The translations under genes and the position numbers were made by a program. Below, piece after piece: positions 44,896 to 55,272 of a stretch of DNA of 64,000 nt. Where the stretch lies: positions 81,763,289-81,827,288 of the forward strand of contig CM076849.1 of the NCBI GenBank assembly GCA_039519185.1. Direction: 5' to 3'. The stretch's first letter is position 1. Each line of letters begins with the position of its first letter. Source of the DNA: Astragalus membranaceus (lineage: Eukaryota; Streptophyta; Magnoliopsida; Fabales; Fabaceae). The notes beneath the pieces are model-generated. The model ran no database searches and was not told where the DNA came from. It saw only the letters and a list, made by a program, of their open reading frames with translations.

Positions 44896-47797
44896 AAATA
44901 TCATTAAAGAGTCCTTCAGGAAAGAACTTCATTTAGAGGAATGGTCTCCTCATAAAAAATGGATCTTTCAGCATTACCAGGGACACAAACGTATAGCAAT
45001 CAGAGAGAAATTTTATAAATTTCTCAGAAAAACCAACCATTATACCCCCTTCTTCAAATGGTTTAGTGATTATGCCATTAGAAAAGGTATCAATTACCCT
45101 TTTCAATCTTCGGTTTCCAAAGCTAAACAGGATATACCTGTTGTCCTTTCTAAGCATCCCAGAAAATCCTTAGAACAGACTAAGCTTCTTGACTCTCTAG
45201 GTATCCCTACCCAGTCAGAGAAACCCATCACCAAACCAGTTCTTCAGCAAACTAACCAGGAAGAATTCTTATCCAGAATTAATGAGCAGCTTGACCTAAT
45301 TAAAGTAAAAGCTCTCAATAATTCCCTTGCTAAAGGTATTAAATCTACTAAAATGATTTTTACTACCTCCTTAGCTGAAACCATCAAATGCTTCAGGTGT
45401 AGGAATCTTGGCCATACTGCTAGGCATTGCCCTATCCCTCAGAAGAAAGCCAAGAAACCTAAAACCAAAATTAGGTCTCATGGCACTAATCAAGTCTCAG
45501 AAACTTGTTGCATTTGCAATAAAAACAAACCTGAGATACCCATTATCAACAATCCCCCTTTGAAGCAACCTGGTAAACCCAGGAAAAGATCTTACTGCTT
45601 CACTTGTGGCAAACTTGGCCATAAGAACCCTGGGTGCATTATCATTCATAAGCTTAAAAATATTAAGCTTAATCCTAAGGTTAAGGACAATATTAGAGTC
45701 ATCTGCAGAGATGGCAAACCAAATAGGTATGATAGGATTCTTGCTGAGCTTAGAACCCTTGAGCTTAGTCCCAATATCATATCCAAAACCTATAGGTGGT
45801 TAGAAGTTTTTATTGATAGTTCAAAGCATGACTCTTGCATTATCAATCCTACTCTTGCCATTTATGATTTCAGTAATCCGTTTACTCTTAAAAATTTTAA
45901 GAATAGACTCATCTGGGAATCCCCAGCCATGTTATTTTCTTTTCAAATTTCTCCAAATAACATCAATGTCTGTTATCTGGGGCAACCCACCTTATTTAAT
46001 CTTGTTTCTGATATTTTTACCAGAACAAAAACCCAGAAGAATGATAGCAATATTAGTAGAATAGTTCCTCTTACTATTCCTACTGGTATTTGTACTATTC
46101 TAACTGGTAAAAATTCTTCTCAATCTAGAAGAGTTTTAAATCCTGTTTTCCAAAATCAAGCTATCTTGTATATTTTTAACAATTTAGTTTATATCTTCAA
46201 CCATATTAATTTGTGCTTCTTTTACAAATTAATTTATCCTTTTAATCATATTAATCAAAAGAAATTATGGATTTTTATGATTAGTAACAATGCCATAGAT
46301 ATCCATGTGAAGATCTTCTTTTCTAACTCTTCTGTGTTTATCTACAAGGCCAAAATTGTTATGTCCTCCAGGGCTTCCTCTTCTAGAGGAAGAGGTCGAG
46401 GAAGAGGTAAGGGTGCTCTTGACCCTAATGCCTCAGCTTATACTAGGGTTCCTACCCTAGAGCAACCAGATTCTCAATCAGGGTCTTCTCCCCAGAACAC
46501 CCAAAACAAGCAAACTAAGGAAGACTATGCCTTCCCTATCCAAACCCTTCAAGCCTTTCAAAACCAAGGTTTGACCAATCTTCCTACAAAAACTTGGGCT
46601 GAGATAGCTGAAGAAAGTGATCTTAATCAATATCTTTCCTTAGATCTTGCTGTCCAAACCCAAAAAACTCAATTAGTAAGTGCTAACCCAAGAACCCAGG
46701 TTATCACGATCCAACCACAATCAACCTTGACCACTGGTCAAAATCAAAAAACCATTGCTCCTGCTCAAACCCAATATGTCCCCAGAGAAAGCTTTTTCTT
46801 TGTTGCCCATATTGAACCAGAGTTCTGGAATAATGATCCAAACAAGATCCCTGCAAAGATCTTTCCTCCCCAATTACATTTTCTGCCTTTGGCATCAAAC
46901 AAGACACAGAAATTCTATGAATTTATCCTTGTAGATACTGAGTCTATATCTCTCAAACATTACAAAGACCCAAAAGATGATTCATTCATCACTCATTCAA
47001 CCTTTCAAATCCTTAATGTTTTGACACCCTCTGCATTTGGGACGAATCCAAATACCACAAAAAAGTTCTCCCATCCTTTTGACCCTATGGGTTATAATTA
47101 CTGGGATTACATCAAAGCCTGGGATTATGTTATCCTAGGACTTCAAAATAAATCCTTCAAACATTCTTGGTTGATTTATTTTAAAAAGAAAACCAAGTAT
47201 ACCTTTCCTAATTGGTTCCTTCAATGGTGGAATTTCTTTGGCCCTTGCCCAGAAATCTTCCCCAATGAAGTCCAAAATGGATTTCAAATTTTTCAAAAAA
47301 GGTTTAACAAAGATCTCAACAATTACCCAATTTTGTTGAATTTTTGTTCTACTTTCTCTTTGTCATGGATATTTTCATGGCAATACAAAACTGGGTATTT
47401 CCATCACCCAAAAGATCTGTTGTCTTTTTACAAACAAGGTTTTGTCAAATGGTGGCCTAAGCTTGATGCCTCTGCTGCATCTGCTGATGGTGTGACCAAT
47501 TGGTTCAAAACCAATTCAAAAGCCTTGCAAGTTGCTGACCCAGAAGCTTGTAAGTTTTTAAACCAAAAGGCTAGAATTTCTGCAGCCATTGCAGGTTCTA
47601 CCTCTGAAGAAGACGTTCTGGAAAAACTCCAGAATATTATGAAACTTCTTCAAGATCAATCTGGGAATAATGAAGCTCCTTCATCTTCAAACAAGGATAG
47701 TAAGAAGAAACAAGTTGCTGTTTCATCTTCATCCTCTCCTTCAAAAGATTACTCTGAAGAAGGAGGCTTTGACTATTACTCTGATGATCTTTGTTGA
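44873..47797 (+). CDS. ORF2 zinc-knuckle protein of the movement-protein segment, 974 aa
   Basis: Function unknown. Visible parts: a module at about residues 16-80 (EEWSPHKKWIFQHYQG, KFLRKTNHYTPFFKWF, GINYPFQ); zinc knuckles at about 173 (CFRCRNLGHTARHC) and 242 (CFTCGKLGHKNPGC) with a CICNKNK site between them; a region at 350-390 (MLFSFQIS, YLGQPTLFNL) resembling the end of the polymerase-segment protease; a basic RGRGRGRGK tract near 505; a Gln/Thr-rich linker; and a C-terminal domain (680-890) with many Trp (HSWLIYFKKKTKYTFPNWFL, QWWNFFGP). A Ser-rich acidic tail follows. The first three modules have counterparts in the unit E polyprotein. The catalytic DTG of a protease is absent. A nucleic-acid-binding or virion role is an inference only. 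Confidence 0.88.
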   Translation: MFMMILTENIIKESFRKELHLEEWSPHKKWIFQHYQGHKRIAIREKFYKFLRKTNHYTPFFKWFSDYAIRKGINYPFQSSVSKAKQDIPVVLSKHPRKSLEQTKLLDSLGIPTQSEKPITKPVLQQTNQEEFLSRINEQLDLIKVKALNNSLAKGIKSTKMIFTTSLAETIKCFRCRNLGHTARHCPIPQKKAKKPKTKIRSHGTNQVSETCCICNKNKPEIPIINNPPLKQPGKPRKRSYCFTCGKLGHKNPGCIIIHKLKNIKLNPKVKDNIRVICRDGKPNRYDRILAELRTLELSPNIISKTYRWLEVFIDSSKHDSCIINPTLAIYDFSNPFTLKNFKNRLIWESPAMLFSFQISPNNINVCYLGQPTLFNLVSDIFTRTKTQKNDSNISRIVPLTIPTGICTILTGKNSSQSRRVLNPVFQNQAILYIFNNLVYIFNHINLCFFYKLIYPFNHINQKKLWIFMISNNAIDIHVKIFFSNSSVFIYKAKIVMSSRASSSRGRGRGRGKGALDPNASAYTRVPTLEQPDSQSGSSPQNTQNKQTKEDYAFPIQTLQAFQNQGLTNLPTKTWAEIAEESDLNQYLSLDLAVQTQKTQLVSANPRTQVITIQPQSTLTTGQNQKTIAPAQTQYVPRESFFFVAHIEPEFWNNDPNKIPAKIFPPQLHFLPLASNKTQKFYEFILVDTESISLKHYKDPKDDSFITHSTFQILNVLTPSAFGTNPNTTKKFSHPFDPMGYNYWDYIKAWDYVILGLQNKSFKHSWLIYFKKKTKYTFPNWFLQWWNFFGPCPEIFPNEVQNGFQIFQKRFNKDLNNYPILLNFCSTFSLSWIFSWQYKTGYFHHPKDLLSFYKQGFVKWWPKLDASAASADGVTNWFKTNSKALQVADPEACKFLNQKARISAAIAGSTSEEDVLEKLQNIMKLLQDQSGNNEAPSSSNKDSKKKQVAVSSSSSPSKDYSEEGGFDYYSDDLC

Positions 47798-48843
47798 TTA
47801 TCATGATTTTTAAATCACAATTTTATAATTTTCTTTCTGGATCTTCGTTTAAATCCTTGAAAGATTATTTTCAATCATTTTCAAATTTATCCTTAAGCAT
47901 GATAATTGTACCAATTTCTGGGAAAAACTGCTTATATCATCCACCCTTGAACATGGTGATTGTAATGTCTCCATAGACATGAAAAACTGTTCAAAAACCA
48001 CCCTTGAACATGGTGATTGTAATGTCTCCATAGACATGAAAAACTGTTCAAAAACCACCCTTGAACATGGTGATAGTAGTGTCTTCTCTGACATGAAAAA
48101 CTGTTCATTTTCCTCTAACAAATTCTTGCAATACTATTGTTTTCATTATTGCAGGAATATCCAGTATTGCAATCATGGCATGAAGACAAGCACTAGTGGC
48201 GCCATCACCCACTACCTTGGTCAAAGATGCTCCATCAGTGGAATCCCTGTCATGATTCCATTTGTCCCCCACTACTTTGTCATCATGCATAAAGCTGAAG
48301 GCATATCTCAGTGGAATAATTGTTGTGGACCCCTTGTCTCCCACTCAGAATGGTATCCAAGGCTCCACTGTCTACAATCTCATGAGCTGTCCAGAGCAAC
48401 ATTGGATCCTCTACAGTTCCAGTCAATCAAGTGCACAGTGCAGGTTGCGCAAGTGTACAGTTCAAGTCATTCAAGTGCACAGTACCGGTTAATATCTAGG
48501 TACTATTTATCTTTCAATCTATATAAGGAGGTGCTAGGCTCTTGTTAGAAACACCTCAACACACCTCACTTCAGAACTCTCTCTCTCTCTCTAAGTCTAG
48601 TGAGAAGTCAGAGCACTTGTGAGTCTTCAATCTTCTTCTTCTTCTTTCTTCTTTCAATCTTCAAACTTGTACTCTGTAACTCATAGATAGTTCTTCAACT
48701 ATCTCAATCATGGAAGGCTTTGCCTCCTAATCATCTGTAATTAATTTTATTTTATCTTCTTAGTTGCTAGCCATAGCTACCTACTTCTACTTTCTGCTCT
48801 TTTAATTTCTTTTATCTTCTGATTCCGATCCCCTCTTGGTATC
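47798..48843 (+). promoter_or_regulatory. Unit C 3' region: repeats and promoter
   Basis: The 57-bp repeats lie at about 47940-48110, and the TATA box CTATATAAGG at 48519-48528. It is followed by ACACCTCAACACACC and a CT-microsatellite start region, then the 3' end at 48843. A small change (TTATATCATCCACCC) near 47933 interrupts the frame that runs through the repeats in units B and D. Confidence 0.7.
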
Positions 48844-48916
48844 TACATTCCTAGGGGAACTGATAGCATGTTGCTCTTTAGTAGTTCTCTTCTGATTCCG
48901 ATCCCCTCTGATACCA
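48844..48916. other. Tail-to-tail junction of units C and D with filler
   Basis: After the 3' end of C come 73 bp of scrambled pieces: TACATTCCTA (leader, inverted), GATAGCATGTTGCTC and TAGTAGTTCTCT (leader-like), and a second GATTCCGATCCCCTCT. That last piece and the start of unit D form a 16-bp inverted repeat around GATACCA. Confidence 0.85.
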
Positions 48917-49204
48917 AGAGGGGATCGGAATCAGAAGATAAAAGAAATTAAAAGAGCAGAAAGTAGAAGTAGGTAGCTATGGCTAGCAACTAAGAAGATA
49001 AAATAAAATTAATTACAGATGATTAGGAGGCAAAGCCTTCCATGATTGAGATAGTTGAAGAACTATCTATGAGTTACAGAGTACAAGTTTGAAGATTGAA
49101 AGAAGAAAGAAGAAGAAGAAGATTGAAGACTCACAAGTGCTCTGACTTCTCACTAGACTTAGAGAGAGAGAGAGAGTTCTGAAGTGAGGTGTGTTGAGGT
49201 GTTT

Positions 49205-49953
49205 CTAACAAGAGCCTAGCACCTCCTTATATAGATTGAAAGATAAATAGTACCTAGATATTAACCGGTACTGTGCACTTGATTGACTTGAACTGTACAC
49301 TTGCGCAACCTGCACTGTGCACTTGATTGACTGGAACTGTAGAGGATCCAATGTTGCTCTGGACAGCTCATGAGATTGTAGACAGTGGAGCCTTGGATAC
49401 CATTCTGAGTGGGAGACAAGGGGTCCACAACAATTATTCCACTGAGATATGCCTTCAGCTTTATGCAAGATGACAAAGTAGTGGGGGACAAATGGAATCA
49501 TGACAGGGATTCCACTGATGGAGCATCTTTGACCAAGGTAGTGGGTGATGGCGCCACTAGTGCTTGTCTTCATGCCATGATTGCAATACTGGATATTCCT
49601 GCAATAATGAAAACAATAGTATTGCAAGAATTTGTTAGAGGAAAATGAACAGTTTTTCATGTCAGAGAAGACACTACGATCACCATGTTCAAGGGTGGTT
49701 TTTGAACAGTTTTTCATGTCTATGGAGACACTACAATCACCATGTTCAAGGGTGGTTTTTGAACAGTTTTTCATGTCTATGGAGACACTACAATCACCAT
49801 GTTCAAGGGTGGTTGATAAGCAGTTTTTCCCAGAAATTGGTACAATTATCATGCTTAAGGATAAATTTGAAAATGATTGAAAATAATCTTTCAAGGATTT
49901 AAACGAAGATCCAGAAAGAAAATTATAAAATTGTGATTTAAAAATCATGATAA
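49205..49953 (-). promoter_or_regulatory. Unit D 3' region: repeats and promoter
   Basis: Same layout as unit B: repeats at about 49650-49820, TATA at 49226-49235. A frame of about 250 codons stays open through the repeats but has no ATG at its upstream end, so I do not call it a gene. Confidence 0.7.
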
Positions 49954-52902
49954 TCAACAAAGATCATCAGAGTAATAATCAAAGCCTCCTTCTTCAGAGT
50001 AATCTTTTGAAGGAGAGGATGAAGATGAAACAGCAACTTGTTTCTTCTTACTATCCTTGTTTGAGGATGAAGGAGCTTCATTATTCCCAGATTGATCTTG
50101 GAGAAGTTTCATAATATTCTGGAGTTTTTCCAGAACGTCTTCTTCAGAGGTAGAACCTGCAATGGCTGCAGAAATTCTAGCCTTTTGGTTTAAAAACTTA
50201 CAAGCTTCTGGGTCAGCAACTTGCAAGGCTTTTGAATTGGTTTTGAACCAATTGGTCACACCATCAGCAGATGCAGCAGAGGCATCAAGCTTAGGCCACC
50301 ATTTGACAAAACCTTGTTTGTAAAAAGACAACAGATCTTTTGGGTGATGGAAATACCCAGTTTTGTATTGCCATGAAAATATCCATGACAAAGAGAAAGT
50401 AGAACAAAAATTCAACAAAATTGGGTAATTGTTGAGATCTTTGTTAAACCTTTTTTGAAAAATTTGAAATCCATTTTGGACTTCATTGGGGAAGATTTCT
50501 GGGCAAGGGCCAAAGAAATTCCACCATTGAAGGAACCAATTAGGAAAGGTATACTTGGTTTTCTTTTTAAAATAAATCAACCAAGAATGTTTGAAGGATT
50601 TATTTTGAAGTCCTAGGATAACATAATCCCAGGCTTTGATGTAATCCCAGTAATTATAACCCATAGGGTCAAAAGGATGGGAGAACTTTTTTGTGGTATT
50701 TGGATTCGTCCCAAATGCAGAGGGTGTCAAAACATTAAGGATTTGAAAGGTTGAATGAGTGATGAAGGAATCATCTTTTGGGTCTTTGTAATGTTTGAGA
50801 GATATAGACTCAGTATCTACAAGGATAAATTCATAGAATTTCTGTGTCTTGTTTGATGCCAAAGGCAGAAAATGTAATTGGGGAGGAAAGATCTTTGCAG
50901 GGATTTTGTTTGGATCATTATTCCAGAATTCTGGTTCAATATGGGCAACAAAGAAAAAGCTTTCTCTGGGGACATATTGGGTTTGAGCAGGAGCAATGGT
51001 TTTTTGATTTTGACCAGTGGTCAAGGTTGATTGTGGTTGGACAGTGATAACCTGGGTTCTTGGGTTAGCACTTACTAATTGAGTTTTTTGGGTTTGGACA
51101 GCAAGATCTAAGGAAAGATATTGATTAAGATCACTTTCTTCAGCTATCTCAGCCCAAGTTTTTGTAGGAAGATTGGTCAAACCTTGGTTTTGAAAGGCTT
51201 GAAGGGTTTGGATAGGGAAGGCATAGTCTTCCTTAGTTTGCTTGTTTTGGGTGTTCTGGGGAGAAGACCCTGATTGAGAATCTGGTTGCTCTAGGGTAGG
51301 AACCCTAGTATAAGCTGAGGCATTAGGGTCAAGAGCACCCTTACCTCTTCCTCGACATCTTCCTCTAGAAGAGGAAGCCCTGGAGGACATAACAATTTTG
51401 GCCCTGTAGATAAACACAGAAGAGTTAGAAAAGAAGATCTTCACATGGATATCTATGGCATTGTTACTAATCATAAAAATCCATAATTCTTTATAATTAG
51501 CTTGATTAATATGATTAAAAGGATAAATTAATTTGTGAAAGAAGCACAAATTAATATGGTTGAAAATATAAACTAAATTGTTAAAGATATGCAAAATAGC
51601 TTTGTTTTGATAAGTTTGATTTTGGAAAACAGGATTTAAAGCTCTTCTGGATTTAGAAGAATTTTTACCAGTTAGAATAGTAAAAATACCAGTAGGAATA
51701 GTAAGGGGAACTATACTACTAATATTGCTATCATTCTTCTGGGTTTTTGTTCTGGTAAAAATATCAGAAACAAGATTAAATAAGGTGGGTTGCCCCAGAT
51801 AACAGACATTGATGTTATTTGAAGAAATTTGAAAAGAAAATAACATGGTTGGGGATTCCCAAATGAGTCTATTCTTAAAGTTTTTAAGAATAAACGGATT
51901 ACTGAAGTCATAAATGGCAAGAGTGGGATTGATAATGTAAGAGCCATGCTTTGAATTATCAATAAAAATTTCTAACCATCTATAGATTTTGGATATGATT
52001 TTGGGACTAAGCTCAAGGGTTCTAAGCTCAGCAAGAATCCTATCATACCTATTTGGTTTGCCATCTCTGCAGATGACTCTGATATTGTCCTTAACCTTAG
52101 GATCAAGCTTAATATTTTTAAGCCTATGAATGATAATACACCCAGGGTTCTTATGGCCAAGTTTGCCACAAGTGAAGCAGTAAGATCTTTTCCTGGGTTT
52201 ACCAGGTTGCTTCAAAGGGGGATTGTTGATAATGGGTATCTCAGGTTTGTTTTTATTGCAAATGCAACAAGTTTCTGAGACTTGATTAGTGCCTTGAGAC
52301 CTAATTTTGGTTTTAGGTTTCTTGGCTTTCTTCTGAGGGATAGGGCAATGCCTAGCAGTATGGCCAAGATTCCTACACCTGAAGCATTTGATGGTTTCAG
52401 CTAAGGAGGTAGTAAAAATCATTTTACTAGATTTAATACCTTTAGCAAGGGAATTATTGAGAGCTTTTACTTTGATTAGGTCAAGCTGCTCATTAATTCT
52501 GGATAAGAATTCTTCCTGGTTAGTTTGCTGAAGAACTGGTTTGGTGATGGGTTTCTCTGACTGGGTAGGGATACCTAGAGAGTCAAGAAGCTTAGTCTGT
52601 TCTAAGGATTTTCTGGGATGCTTAGAAAGGACAACAGGTATATCCTGTTTAGCTTTGGAAACCGAAGATTGAAAAGGGTAATTGATACCTTTTCTAATGG
52701 CATAATCACTAAACCATTTGAAGAAGGGGGTATAATGGTTGGTTTTTCTGAGAAATTTATAAAATTTCTCTCTGATTGCTATACGTTTGTGTCCCTGGTA
52801 ATGCTGAAAGATCCATTTTTTATGAGGAGACCATTCCTCTAAATGAAGTTCTTTCCTGAAGGACTCTTTAATGATATTTTCAGTTAATATCATCATAAAC
52901 AT
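49954..52902 (-). CDS. ORF2 zinc-knuckle protein, unit D, 982 aa
   Basis: Intact type 2 version. Relative to unit C it has about eight extra residues in the central low-complexity part (QTYQN and QANY insertions). Its substitutions are shared with unit B (KSSKM, SQGTNQ, HRLKNIKLDPK, KIISKIYRWLEIF). The basic tract reads GRCRGRG here, a single-residue change. All cysteines and histidines of both knuckles are kept, and the C-terminal Trp-rich domain is complete. It overlaps the movement protein gene by 23 bp. Confidence 0.9.
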   Translation of the reverse strand: MFMMILTENIIKESFRKELHLEEWSPHKKWIFQHYQGHKRIAIREKFYKFLRKTNHYTPFFKWFSDYAIRKGINYPFQSSVSKAKQDIPVVLSKHPRKSLEQTKLLDSLGIPTQSEKPITKPVLQQTNQEEFLSRINEQLDLIKVKALNNSLAKGIKSSKMIFTTSLAETIKCFRCRNLGHTARHCPIPQKKAKKPKTKIRSQGTNQVSETCCICNKNKPEIPIINNPPLKQPGKPRKRSYCFTCGKLGHKNPGCIIIHRLKNIKLDPKVKDNIRVICRDGKPNRYDRILAELRTLELSPKIISKIYRWLEIFIDNSKHGSYIINPTLAIYDFSNPFILKNFKNRLIWESPTMLFSFQISSNNINVCYLGQPTLFNLVSDIFTRTKTQKNDSNISSIVPLTIPTGIFTILTGKNSSKSRRALNPVFQNQTYQNKAILHIFNNLVYIFNHINLCFFHKLIYPFNHINQANYKELWIFMISNNAIDIHVKIFFSNSSVFIYRAKIVMSSRASSSRGRCRGRGKGALDPNASAYTRVPTLEQPDSQSGSSPQNTQNKQTKEDYAFPIQTLQAFQNQGLTNLPTKTWAEIAEESDLNQYLSLDLAVQTQKTQLVSANPRTQVITVQPQSTLTTGQNQKTIAPAQTQYVPRESFFFVAHIEPEFWNNDPNKIPAKIFPPQLHFLPLASNKTQKFYEFILVDTESISLKHYKDPKDDSFITHSTFQILNVLTPSAFGTNPNTTKKFSHPFDPMGYNYWDYIKAWDYVILGLQNKSFKHSWLIYFKKKTKYTFPNWFLQWWNFFGPCPEIFPNEVQNGFQIFQKRFNKDLNNYPILLNFCSTFSLSWIFSWQYKTGYFHHPKDLLSFYKQGFVKWWPKLDASAASADGVTNWFKTNSKALQVADPEACKFLNQKARISAAIAGSTSEEDVLEKLQNIMKLLQDQSGNNEAPSSSNKDSKKKQVAVSSSSSPSKDYSEEGGFDYYSDDLC

Positions 52903-54067
52903 TATTCATGGAAGAAAGGGTTGGAGATTGGATAGATCTTTGGTCATCTTCCTCCTTTTGATAGGAGGTTTCTACAGGGGTTGTGGGTTTGAATCCCTGC
53001 AGATGGATAGTGGAGCCATCGTGAGATGTTCCAATATCTGGTTTGGGGAACATACTAGAGAAAGACCTTCTTGAAGGTTCTCTGGAGAAGGATCTTCTGG
53101 AGAGAGTTCCTCTAGCAGTATTGAAATCTTCCTCAGACCTGAGAGACCTGGGGATGGAGAAGGAGTTAGATCTGTTAAAAACAAGATTAACTCTTCCAGA
53201 TTGATGCTGGATAACATCCTGGAATTCTGGTGTTACTCTAGGTGCTGTGGGAGCAGCTCTATCTAAAGTCCAGGTTTCAGGAAGTGTTATATCACTCCAT
53301 TGAATGGTTTTGGGCACAATAACATTGGCTTTGGATTGGTCAGTGAGAAATAAAACGGTTTCCCCAGACTTCTGACATTTGGTTTTTAAGAAATTGGACC
53401 TGATTGAGTTCATAACTTTGTATTGGACTCTGTATAGCAGGGCTATAGGAACAGATCCTTCTTTCATGTCAAAACCATGACACTTGACATTAAGATGAAG
53501 AACATCCATAATGTTTCTATCTTCCAGGCTTACAGTTAGATCTGGAAAACAGTTAAAAAAGATTGGGCCATGGATAAGGCTAGTTTCCACTGTCCCTAAT
53601 AAGGAATCCTGGAACTGATTATGGCGAGCATCTCTTAAACAGAGCAATACTGCAACGTTAAGAGATTCTCTGGTAAGAGGCTTCATTCCTACCTGAACAC
53701 TTCCAATGTGTAGGTAGTTGAAGTTCTTAACTTTGTGATCTTTTATACTCTTCTCAGATAGAAGATGGAATTCTTCATCATCTGTTCTGAGTATAAATTT
53801 TTGTTCAACAGTTCTAACGATAAAGTCAGATCTGCTAAAGAAAGATTTTTGATTGTTGTAAAGATCTTTGTGAGATATTTTTGGGATATCCCAATCATCA
53901 AGATCTTGATTGATGTCTTCGAAATGAATTTCTTCTTTGAAGACTTTGTTTGATAAAGATTGTTTCTCTGAGAGAGAAGAAGATGAAGTTGATGCGCGAG
54001 AAGAACAAGAAAAACGTGAGGAAAGAGCTTTAAACATTTTAATAAAATTTTCCTCACCCATTAGCAT
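52880..54067 (-). CDS. Caulimovirid movement protein, unit D
   Basis: Intact 30K-type protein, type 2 variant (KVKNF), with one further change (SGETVLFL where the others have SGETILFL). First ATG at 54067, second at 54061; the GTG-initiated frame starts at 54079. Family, motifs and overlap with ORF2 are as in the other units. Confidence 0.92.
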   Translation of the reverse strand: MLMGEENFIKMFKALSSRFSCSSRASTSSSSLSEKQSLSNKVFKEEIHFEDINQDLDDWDIPKISHKDLYNNQKSFFSRSDFIVRTVEQKFILRTDDEEFHLLSEKSIKDHKVKNFNYLHIGSVQVGMKPLTRESLNVAVLLCLRDARHNQFQDSLLGTVETSLIHGPIFFNCFPDLTVSLEDRNIMDVLHLNVKCHGFDMKEGSVPIALLYRVQYKVMNSIRSNFLKTKCQKSGETVLFLTDQSKANVIVPKTIQWSDITLPETWTLDRAAPTAPRVTPEFQDVIQHQSGRVNLVFNRSNSFSIPRSLRSEEDFNTARGTLSRRSFSREPSRRSFSSMFPKPDIGTSHDGSTIHLQGFKPTTPVETSYQKEEDDQRSIQSPTLSSMNNVYDDIN

Positions 54068-55258
54068 CACAGCCTTCACTTGGTTTCATCAGAAATATAA
54101 ATATTAACATATGAACTAAAAACTACTTTCTGAGGCATGCTCTGGGATTAACCTTGTTATGTTCTAGGAACAAAACATTGTCAACGTGCTGGATATTAAA
54201 ACTTGGATAAAATAATTATTTTCTGTATTTATACTTCAGAGTGTGATCCAAGTATTACTCAAGTCAAAATACTAAGTAAGCACTGAAATACATCTAGAAG
54301 ATTAAACCAATAAATATATAATACATATTCCTTTTGTTTGATGATCAAAATGAAACGATTTTCTAGAAAAAGACTTCCTCAATAAACCCAAGTAAATCAT
54401 GAGTAACCCTATTCCATAACTAGTCAAAATGGCCGGCTCGTCTTACTCCCTCTGCGAGACTATGGCACTCGTTATGACTCCCCACATCTATGGAGGTATT
54501 ACAACATTGCTGCTAAAATACTTGTTTTAAAGAATGTTATACGTCAAAGAGTTTTTCTTTGAAAAAGGTTTTAAAAAGATTTATGATCATCAACCAAATT
54601 TTTGGAGGAACAATATCATACAGGGAATTGGTTCTAAGTAGATATATAGCAGGATACAGAAGAGTTATTGACTTAAGAACACAAAGGAAATATCTGCAAA
54701 ATATAAACATAGATAAATAATGTTTTCATTCAATAACCTTAATAGGTTTATATATAGTTATAAAAAAGTAGACTAATTGTTTATGGGATTACGCAGGTAA
54801 CTGATATTGCTTGCAACAAGCTCACAGAGAAGCCTTTGTAAAAACACCTTTGAAATGCATAACATACACTCAGAGTACGTGGCGTTGTTGATCACAAGTC
54901 AGAGATTCATTCCTGGGAATTCTCACAAGATAGAATAGGAGGTAGAACCATCCATGTACTATCCATATAAGAACATTCTCAAGAACTATCTGGCACACGA
55001 AGTCCAGGCCTCTAGTGAGTGCTTTCCAGCCTTTATACTTGAGATATGAAATAATTTCTCAGGCCTTAGTAGAGAACTACCAAAGAGCCATAGACAAGAA
55101 GTACACTTATAGTATAACTTTTAAGAAAATATAATTTTAGAGTTAATATCCATACCTGGCACATATGAGTTATGAACAGATCAAGAGCAACATCATAGCA
55201 TACCCAGATAAGTAACCAACAGTTCAAAGTTAATATCTACATTCCTACTTCCACCATC

Positions 55259-55272
55259 TGGCTCTGATACCA
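55259..55272 (-). other. Primer-binding site, unit D
   Basis: Minus strand TGGTATCAGAGCCA at the exact boundary between units D and E. Confidence 0.9.

Larger units (their letters stand above)
42508..48843 (+). mobile_element. Endogenous pararetrovirus unit C (movement-protein segment, inverted)
   Basis: The only plus-strand unit: leader 42508-43695, movement protein, intact ORF2, repeats, promoter (TATA 48519-48528) and 3' end CCGATCCCCTCTTGGTATC at 48825-48843. It is about 6.34 kb. Coding variants match unit A (type 1), but the extreme 3' end (for example TTAATTTTATTTTATCTTC) matches unit D, so the copy is mosaic. Confidence 0.93.
48917..55272 (-). mobile_element. Endogenous pararetrovirus unit D (movement-protein segment, intact frames)
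   Basis: A complete 6.36-kb type 2 segment with primer site at 55259-55272, leader 54080-55258, movement protein, uninterrupted ORF2, repeats, and promoter with TATA CTTATATAGA (49226-49235). It lies head-to-tail with unit E, the usual arrangement in tandem viral arrays. Confidence 0.95.

Noticed and set aside
53765..53953. Plus-strand frame opposite the movement protein, present in all units
   Set aside because: It is on the opposite strand of a well-supported gene, and its conservation follows from that gene.
36140..55272. Large inverted repeats B/C and C/D as an assembly error
   Set aside because: The three copies differ at many positions and the junctions contain filler and partial primer sites, which is not what simple misassembly gives. 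Long reads would still be needed to exclude it.
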